From positions 1 to 9,509 of the forward strand of contig JANLYB010000137.1 in the NCBI GenBank assembly GCA_031365425.1: a stretch of 9,509 nucleotides of DNA, given 5' to 3'. This DNA is from JANXVY01 sp031365425 (GTDB taxonomy: Bacteria > Pseudomonadota > Alphaproteobacteria > Rhizobiales > Hyphomicrobiaceae). The notes below the pieces were generated by a model, which was given only the letters and a program-made list of their open reading frames with translations, was not told where the DNA came from and searched no databases. How positions within the stretch are numbered: position 1 is the first letter of the stretch; each line of letters begins with the position of its first letter. The translations under genes were made by a program, and so were the position numbers. This document shows positions 6,159 through 9,509 of the stretch, piece after piece.

Positions 6159-6956
6159 TCAGGCCTCCGCTGCGGAAAAGGCTTGGCCTGTCGTCGCGCC
6201 GAAGATCGAGATGACAGCCGTTGGCGCACACGATGAGACTTCATACATCGCCCCAGCCACAAGCTTGAACGACGGCTGGTTTGCTACAGCCGCCGTTCCT
6301 TTGTCGTTGATCCACAAATCGCCCGTCGAGAGGTTCATCACCCGGTAGAACCGGCGTGCTGTGTTTGCGGCGGCCAGAGTCTGGGCCGTCCCGCCAGTGG
6401 TAATCGTACCCGAGCGTTCGGCGTAGGCTGCAGCAGGTGACAAAGCCGGCAGGGCCGTCTGATCGCTCGCCACGACGACACGTAGCGCCCCCGCTGCGAC
6501 GCCTGCCCCGCTCGTGAACAGCGTCCCGATCCAGCGCAGGAGGCCCATGATACCGGTTGACGATCCAGGCAAAGCGGGCGGCGCAGAGCCGATGGTGCCC
6601 AGGCTCGCTTCAGATGCCGCCCCCGCCGGGAGCGGCAATGCCGCAGCCGAGACCGCTTGCGTCGCTGGCAGGTTAGCAACCAAGACCGACCCGGAAACTG
6701 TTTGTGTCGCCGGAAAGTTCGAGACCGAAACGGCACCCGACACGGGCTGCGTCGCCGGCAGGTTTGAGACCGAAACGGTGCCCGAGATCGCTTGTGTCGC
6801 CGGCAGGTTGGAAACCGCTACCGCAAGTGCGCTACCCCCCGATACGCCTTGAACGCTAAGCACGTTAGCCGATGGCGTTCCCGCCACGCCTGCCATATCG
6901 TCGTTCGTCTTAATGGTTTGCGTCGCACCCGACGCGTCTTTGACCGATAATGTCAT
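6159..6956 (-). CDS. Phage-type structural protein with 'NLPATQ' repeats
   Basis: This 265-aa protein has three parts. Residues 1-48 hold a start of MTLSVKDASGATQTIKT type. Residues 49-108 hold four 15-residue repeats (S-N-L-P-A-T-Q-x-V-S-G-x-V-S-V). A C-terminal domain (about 150-265) includes VVVASDQTALP, an RSGTITTGG segment, ARRFYRVMNLSTGDLWIN and ISIFGATTGQAFSA. The combination of 'SNLPATQxVSG' repeats with a 'NLSTGDLWIN ... GATTGQAF' ending is familiar from uncharacterised tail or spike proteins of tailed phages and prophages; this is from memory and not checked. ATG 6956 abuts the stop of the 43-aa gene with no spacer, and an AGG-containing site lies shortly upstream. No membrane or secretion signal is apparent. 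It probably forms an extended part of the spike or fibre encoded by this cassette. Confidence 0.7.
   Translation of the reverse strand: MTLSVKDASGATQTIKTNDDMAGVAGTPSANVLSVQGVSGGSALAVAVSNLPATQAISGTVSVSNLPATQPVSGAVSVSNFPATQTVSGSVLVANLPATQAVSAAALPLPAGAASEASLGTIGSAPPALPGSSTGIMGLLRWIGTLFTSGAGVAAGALRVVVASDQTALPALSPAAAYAERSGTITTGGTAQTLAAANTARRFYRVMNLSTGDLWINDKGTAAVANQPSFKLVAGAMYEVSSCAPTAVISIFGATTGQAFSAAEA
6633..6812 (-). repeat. Four tandem 45-nt coding repeats
   Basis: The units encode residues 49-63, 64-78, 79-93 and 94-108 of the 265-aa protein. Each begins (S/A)N(L/F)PATQ, and the last unit is degraded in its second half. On the plus strand the repeat appears as variants of GTCGCCGGCAGGTT spaced 45 nt apart. 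DNA conservation is high enough for slippage or recombination to change the copy number. Confidence 0.85.
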
Positions 6957-7088
6957 TTACAGACCTGTGATGGCGGCATAGCCGCAGTTGCGGGGATCGG
7001 AAAAATCGAGCGACGGCACGAACGCGTAAAGGAAAGCGTTTGCAGTCCCTCCAGGTAGCGGCCAGATCCAAAGGGCGAGACCGAGCAT
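6957..7088 (-). CDS. 43-aa hydrophobic small protein of the spike cassette
   Basis: This short ORF runs ATG 7088 to TAA 6957. It starts MLGLALWIWPLPGG, continues through FLYAFVPSLDFSDP and ends YAAITGL. The ATG overlaps the TGA of the spike-base gene by one base (TGATG), and its TAA is directly followed by the ATG of the 265-aa gene. That spacing is what a co-translated operon gene shows. It keeps the low-charge composition of its neighbours, whereas the same frame further upstream reads as arginine-rich shadow sequence. The family is not recognised. It could be a small structural linker or a membrane-inserting peptide. It might also be the remnant of a longer fibre gene. The hydrophobic N-terminal part is too short and too proline-rich to be a confident transmembrane helix. 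Confidence 0.55.
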   Translation of the reverse strand: MLGLALWIWPLPGGTANAFLYAFVPSLDFSDPRNCGYAAITGL

Positions 7089-7351
7089 CAGTAGAGCGCC
7101 CACAGATTGTCGGCAGTGCCGCCAGTCATGATCCGCAACACGCCGATCGGGTTGTAACCCTGCTGAAGCGGGATGCCGGTGAGCGCATTGCCGGACGCAT
7201 CCATGAGATTTGCAGTGCCCGGCGTGCCGGCGAGCACGGCGCGGCAGGCGCCATTGGGCAGATCGGCGGTATCGGACTTGATGATGGGTCGAATAAGGGC
7301 CGCCGGACCGATGAGGCCGGTTGCTTGGCTGGAAAAGGGGTTGGCTGGCAT
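7088..7351 (-). CDS. Spike base protein, Rcc01079/GhsA-like family
   Basis: This 87-aa protein starts MPANPFSSQATGL. It has the block SDTADLPNGACRAVLAG (26-42), a PLQQGYNPIGVLRIM strand (61-75) and the C-terminal TGGTADNLWALY. The layout 'PSDTTDL ... RA(L/V)xxG ... GxTAxNxxALW' with a length of about 85-90 aa matches the small spike base proteins typified by Rcc01079 (GhsA) of the Rhodobacter capsulatus gene transfer agent. There, spikes sit on capsid vertices and aid binding to recipient capsules. The comparison is by remembered pattern. ATG 7351 is chosen over the in-frame ATG at 7576 because GGAG lies 5 nt upstream and family members begin about here. It is the first gene of the minus-strand cassette. 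The 3' end overlaps the 43-aa gene by one base. Confidence 0.75.
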   Translation of the reverse strand: MPANPFSSQATGLIGPAALIRPIIKSDTADLPNGACRAVLAGTPGTANLMDASGNALTGIPLQQGYNPIGVLRIMTGGTADNLWALY

Positions 7352-7615
7352 GATGGCTCCACGCACGGTTGCATTCGCCCGGACAAACCAACATTCCGGC
7401 TTCCAAAGGGGCGCGGAAGGCGGACGATCCAGGTAAACTGCAGTATGGGTGGGGTCGCGAGGGCGGGGATAAGTCTGCGTGAAGTTTTTGAGTTGCCCAG
7501 TCTGCTGGCGCGCGCGGGTCTTGATTTCGTCGCCAACTATTCGCATGGTCTCGCAGACCAGAACGCGCACAGACATGCGCGGATTGGCGGGCGCGCAATT
7601 GCAAAAAGATGATCC
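7352..7615. other. Divergent spacer between the spike cassette and maf
   Basis: These 264 bp separate the start of the minus-strand spike genes from the plus-strand maf start, so promoters for both should be here. I see no convincing -35/-10 pair. The minus-strand frame of the spike base gene stays open back to an ATG at 7576 (75 extra codons), but that stretch has mixed codon use and no recognisable protein pattern. GCAATTGC at 7595-7602 is a small palindrome close to maf. Confidence 0.5.
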
Positions 7616-8362
7616 ATGTCCGTATTGAAAACCGGTTTTCTAGCAGGGCTGACGCGAACGGATGGTCCGCGCCGCGATACGCTGCGCCGTGAACTCGCCC
7701 GCGACCGCGTGCGCCTGCAACCCGTTGAAACCCGCCCCAAACTCGTGTTGGCAAGCGCCAGCCCACGCCGCGTCGCGCTCCTGGCCCAGGTCGGCATCGA
7801 GGCCGACGCGTATCGCCCCGCTTCCATCGATGAGACGCCCGGGCGCTCTGAAATGCCGCGCGCGCTCGTGACCCGCCTGTCGCGCGCCAAAGCAGAAGCC
7901 GCCCGCGACCAGATCGCCAATGACCGCGACATTGCCGACGCGCACATTCTGGCAGCCGATACCGTTGTGGCCGTAGGCCGCCGCATTCTCGGCAAACCCG
8001 AACACATTGAGCAGGCGGCCGAATCTCTGCAGTACCTGTCCGGTCGCGCGCATCGCGTGCTGACAGGCATCTGCCTTCTGCTGCCCGACGACCGCGTGCG
8101 TATGAAAATCGTCGACACGCGTGTCCGCTTCAAGCACCTGACCAAAGCCGAGATCGAGGCCTACATCGCCTCCCGCGAATGGCGCGGTAAAGCGGGTGGC
8201 TATGCGATCCAGGGTCTGGCGGGCGCATTCGTTCAGCGCATCGTCGGCTCCTACACCAATGTCGTCGGCTTGCCGCTGACGGAAGTAACCGGCATGCTCC
8301 AGGCCGAAGGCTTTCCGATTCATTTCAATTGGTTGAAAGCCGGACAGCTCGATCCCACGTGA
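7616..8362 (+). CDS. maf: Maf/YhdE-family nucleoside triphosphate pyrophosphatase
   Basis: Maf proteins hydrolyse non-canonical or modified NTPs (or dTTP/UTP in the YhdE group) to NMP and pyrophosphate, acting as cytoplasmic pool-cleansing enzymes. Conserved signatures in this 248-aa protein are LASASPRR (45-52), IDETP (71-75), AADTVV with D115 as the likely metal-binding aspartate, GKP (126-128), LSGRAHRVLTG (141-151), GKAGGYAIQG (191-200, Q199) and GSYTNVVGLPL (211-221). The family normally begins a few residues before LASxSPR. Here about 40 basic residues precede it. A stop (TGA 7610) lies just upstream of ATG 7616, so the ORF cannot begin earlier. GTG 7709, which would give a normal length, is an alternative start. 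No strong ribosome binding site supports ATG 7616. It is probably co-transcribed with yacG. Confidence 0.93.
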   Translation: MSVLKTGFLAGLTRTDGPRRDTLRRELARDRVRLQPVETRPKLVLASASPRRVALLAQVGIEADAYRPASIDETPGRSEMPRALVTRLSRAKAEAARDQIANDRDIADAHILAADTVVAVGRRILGKPEHIEQAAESLQYLSGRAHRVLTGICLLLPDDRVRMKIVDTRVRFKHLTKAEIEAYIASREWRGKAGGYAIQGLAGAFVQRIVGSYTNVVGLPLTEVTGMLQAEGFPIHFNWLKAGQLDPT

Positions 8363-8396
8363 CGTAAACTGGAATTGGCAGGAGTGCCCCGCTCTC

Positions 8397-8639
8397 GTGA
8401 ACTTCGACGCTAAGACAATCCGCACGCCGCTTTGTTCGATCTGCGGACGCCCCGCTGAGGAGGCGTTCAAGCCGTTCTGCTCGGTACGTTGCGCCAACGT
8501 CGATTTGGCGCGCTGGCTCGGCGGCGGCTACGCCATCCCCGGCGGCGTTATGGACGACGACGAAGATGGCGACCCCAAGTTCGGCAGCCCAAACGGCACG
8601 TCGCATGACGACCCCAGCGAAGACCCGCGCGAGGGGTGA
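8397..8639 (+). CDS. yacG: DNA gyrase inhibitor YacG (zinc-finger protein)
   Basis: This small zinc protein of 80 aa has the YacG arrangement LCSICGRP then FCSVRCANVDLARWL. C13, C16, C28 and C32 are the four expected zinc ligands (C-x2-C-x11-C-x3-C), followed by GGYAIPGG. YacG binds GyrB and inhibits gyrase in E. coli. The C-terminal 30 residues are acidic (DDDEDGD, DDPSEDP) and probably disordered, as in alphaproteobacterial homologues. GTG 8397 is the only start that keeps the whole finger. A GCAGGAG site lies 12 nt upstream, slightly far. The gene is 34 nt downstream of maf, a pairing common in alphaproteobacteria, and is followed by a likely terminator that ends the unit. Confidence 0.92.
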   Translation: MNFDAKTIRTPLCSICGRPAEEAFKPFCSVRCANVDLARWLGGGYAIPGGVMDDDEDGDPKFGSPNGTSHDDPSEDPREG

Positions 8640-8642
8640 GGC

Positions 8643-8677
8643 AAGTAAGCCATTCATAAATACGCGGCTTGCTTTTT
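8643..8677 (+). terminator. Probable rho-independent terminator after yacG
   Basis: AAGTAAGCC (8643-8651) pairs with GGCTTGCTT (8666-8674) as a 9-bp stem with one T·G wobble and a 14-nt loop. It runs into TTTTT (8673-8677). It starts 3 nt after the yacG stop. The large loop and only moderate GC content make it weaker than a textbook terminator, but its position between two transcription units fits. Confidence 0.65.
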
Positions 8678-8939
8678 GCGCTGCAGCATGAGATATACCC
8701 TCCATCGCCACCAACGAGGCGATTTACGGCGCTCCAGCCGCGTGAAACGGTTTTACTAACGGGCACAGTCGCTTAGCGGCCTCCCCATTGACCGTCCTGT
8801 TGAGCACCGCCGACCTCTGATCCGATGCCCAGGCCACGCGGGGCATTACCCTACAGGTGACCCGCGTCATTCCGAGGTGATACTGCGTGCGTTCCGCATG
8901 CATGGCCCTTTTGCGTTGGTCCATACGAAAGCCATTCAA
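8678..8939 (+). other. Non-coding leader upstream of the DEAD-box helicase
   Basis: About 260 bp with no convincing ORF or tRNA. A promoter for the helicase should be here, but no clear -35/-10 pair stands out. The helicase frame is open upstream through much of this stretch (with ATG at 8898), yet the predicted residues do not resemble a helicase N-terminus. It contains the tandem near-repeat listed at 8855-8896. A long leader would fit RNA-based control, but nothing here proves it. Confidence 0.4.
8855..8896 (+). repeat. Tandem near-repeat AGGTGA-GCGT-TTCCG before the helicase
   Basis: Unit 1 (8855-8874) is AGGTGA-CCC-GCGT-CA-TTCCG and unit 2 (8875-8896) is AGGTGA-TACT-GCGT-GCG-TTCCG. Three blocks, 15 bases in all, keep identity and order. 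The first blocks are 20 bp apart, about two helical turns, which would suit a pair of operator sites. Chance duplication cannot be excluded. Confidence 0.45.
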
Positions 8940-9509
8940 TTGACAAACGCTCCCGTGCGCAGCGATTCCGCGCCCCTTTCGACCTCCGCTTTTGCCGGGC
9001 TGGGCCTTGTGCCCGAACTGCTTAAAGCGCTGGATGCCGAAGGCTACACCACACCAACGCCGATCCAGCTCAAGGCCATCCCGAGCGTTCTCGAAGGCCG
9101 CGACCTGCTCGGCATTGCCCAGACCGGCACCGGCAAGACGGCAGCATTTGCCCTGCCGATCCTCCAGCGTCTTATGGCTGATCGCAAACCGGCACCCCGC
9201 AAGGGCTGCCGCGCGCTTATCCTGTCGCCGACCCGCGAACTTGCCACCCAGATCAGCGAAAGCTTCAAGACTTATGGCCGTCATACCGGCTTGCAGTCCG
9301 GCGTGATCTTCGGCGGTGTCGGCTACAAGCCGCAGATCAACCTGCTGTCGCGCGGCGTCGACGTTCTCGTCGCAACGCCAGGCCGCTTGATCGACCTCAT
9401 GCAGGAAGGCCACCTCTCGCTGTCGTCGACCGAAATCCTCGTCCTCGACGAAGCCGACCAGATGATGGATCTGGGCTTCATCCGCCCGCTCCGCCAGATC
9501 GTCGCCAAG
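8940..9509 (+). CDS. DEAD-box ATP-dependent RNA helicase, RhlE-like (N-terminal part)
   Basis: The first 190 codons of an RNA helicase; it runs off the right edge. RecA-like domain 1 motifs appear in order: Q motif GYTTPTPIQ, motif I AQTGTGKT (60-67), Ia PTRELA, GG (FGGV), Ib ATPGRL, and motif II with DEAD at 170-173 in DEADQMMDLGF. The FAGLGLVPELLKAL lead-in and the DEADxMxDxGF form resemble RhlE-type helicases, which unwind short RNA duplexes during ribosome assembly, RNA decay or cold adaptation. The C-terminal helicase domain is not visible, so the subfamily is provisional. TTG 8940 is a tentative start (weak GAAAG 8 nt upstream). In-frame ATG 8898 and TTG 8916 are alternatives. It stands apart from yacG, across a likely terminator. 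Confidence 0.88.
   Translation, partial: MTNAPVRSDSAPLSTSAFAGLGLVPELLKALDAEGYTTPTPIQLKAIPSVLEGRDLLGIAQTGTGKTAAFALPILQRLMADRKPAPRKGCRALILSPTRELATQISESFKTYGRHTGLQSGVIFGGVGYKPQINLLSRGVDVLVATPGRLIDLMQEGHLSLSSTEILVLDEADQMMDLGFIRPLRQIVAK

Noticed and set aside
5575..6231. N-terminal half of a 635-aa minus-strand ORF continuous with the 416-aa fibre
   Set aside because: The upstream part is rich in Arg, Cys and His and is a shadow of the 191-aa gene in another frame. The true start is ATG 5574, just after that gene's stop.
6633..6812. CRISPR-like array
   Set aside because: The 45-nt period is wholly coding and has no unique spacers; the units are protein repeats.
7040..7612. Plus-strand ORF of 190 aa ahead of maf
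   Set aside because: It lies mostly antisense to the recognisable spike base gene, has no family pattern, and ends at a stop just before maf.
7089..7766. Long minus-strand ORF of 269 aa extending the 43-aa gene upstream
   Set aside because: Its composition beyond ATG 7088 is Arg/Pro/His shadow sequence, and it runs antisense into the maf coding region and through the spike-base gene.
7640..8497. 285-aa minus-strand ORF opposite maf and yacG
   Set aside because: Shadow of two well-recognised plus-strand genes.
8640..8939. tRNA gene after yacG, as in some alphaproteobacteria
   Set aside because: No cloverleaf or T-loop motif was found; only a hairpin with a T-tract and a tandem near-repeat are visible.

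Overview
The window is GC-rich and densely coded, with C/G-ending codons, frequent ATGA start/stop overlaps and some GTG/TTG starts. The gene families point to an alphaproteobacterium (order not resolvable; Hyphomicrobiales-like is a guess). The clues are a Maf–YacG pair, a spike-base protein of the gene-transfer-agent type, and a lipoate/DsrE/LbpA set known from sulfur oxidisers such as Hyphomicrobium. No rRNA, tRNA, IS element or CRISPR array was seen.

Region 1 (1-4327, + strand) is one tightly packed operon that enters from the left. It holds the C-terminus of a radical-SAM lipoyl-synthase-type protein (LipS1/LipS2-like), an sLpl(AB)-type lipoate ligase, a DsrE-family sulfurtransferase, a GcvH-like lipoate-binding protein (LbpA), and a fused FAD oxidoreductase–selenide,water dikinase (SelD). 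Three of the four junctions are 4-nt ATGA overlaps. The fourth is a 15-nt gap with a Shine-Dalgarno sequence and a TTG start. The first four genes fit the accessory, lipoylation and sulfur-transfer part of the sulfur-oxidising heterodisulfide-reductase-like (sHdr) pathway. The shdr core genes would lie outside the window. The coupling of selD to lbpA is the most unexpected element.

Region 2 (4324-7351, - strand) is a compact five-gene cassette of virion-spike or tail-fibre-type genes. In transcription order these are an 87-aa spike base protein (Rcc01079/GhsA-like), a 43-aa small ORF, a 265-aa protein with 15-residue 'NLPATQ' repeats, a 191-aa fibre-like protein, and a 416-aa fibre built of about 17-residue glycine-rich repeats. 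No capsid, terminase, portal, integrase or lysis gene accompanies them. The last gene is convergent with selD, and the two stop codons share the palindrome TTAA.

Region 3 (7352-9509, + strand) is housekeeping: a 264-bp divergent spacer, maf (nucleotide pyrophosphatase) with an unusual N-terminal extension, yacG (zinc-finger gyrase inhibitor), a probable rho-independent terminator, a leader of about 260 bp with a tandem near-repeat, and the N-terminal part of a RhlE-like DEAD-box RNA helicase that runs off the right edge.
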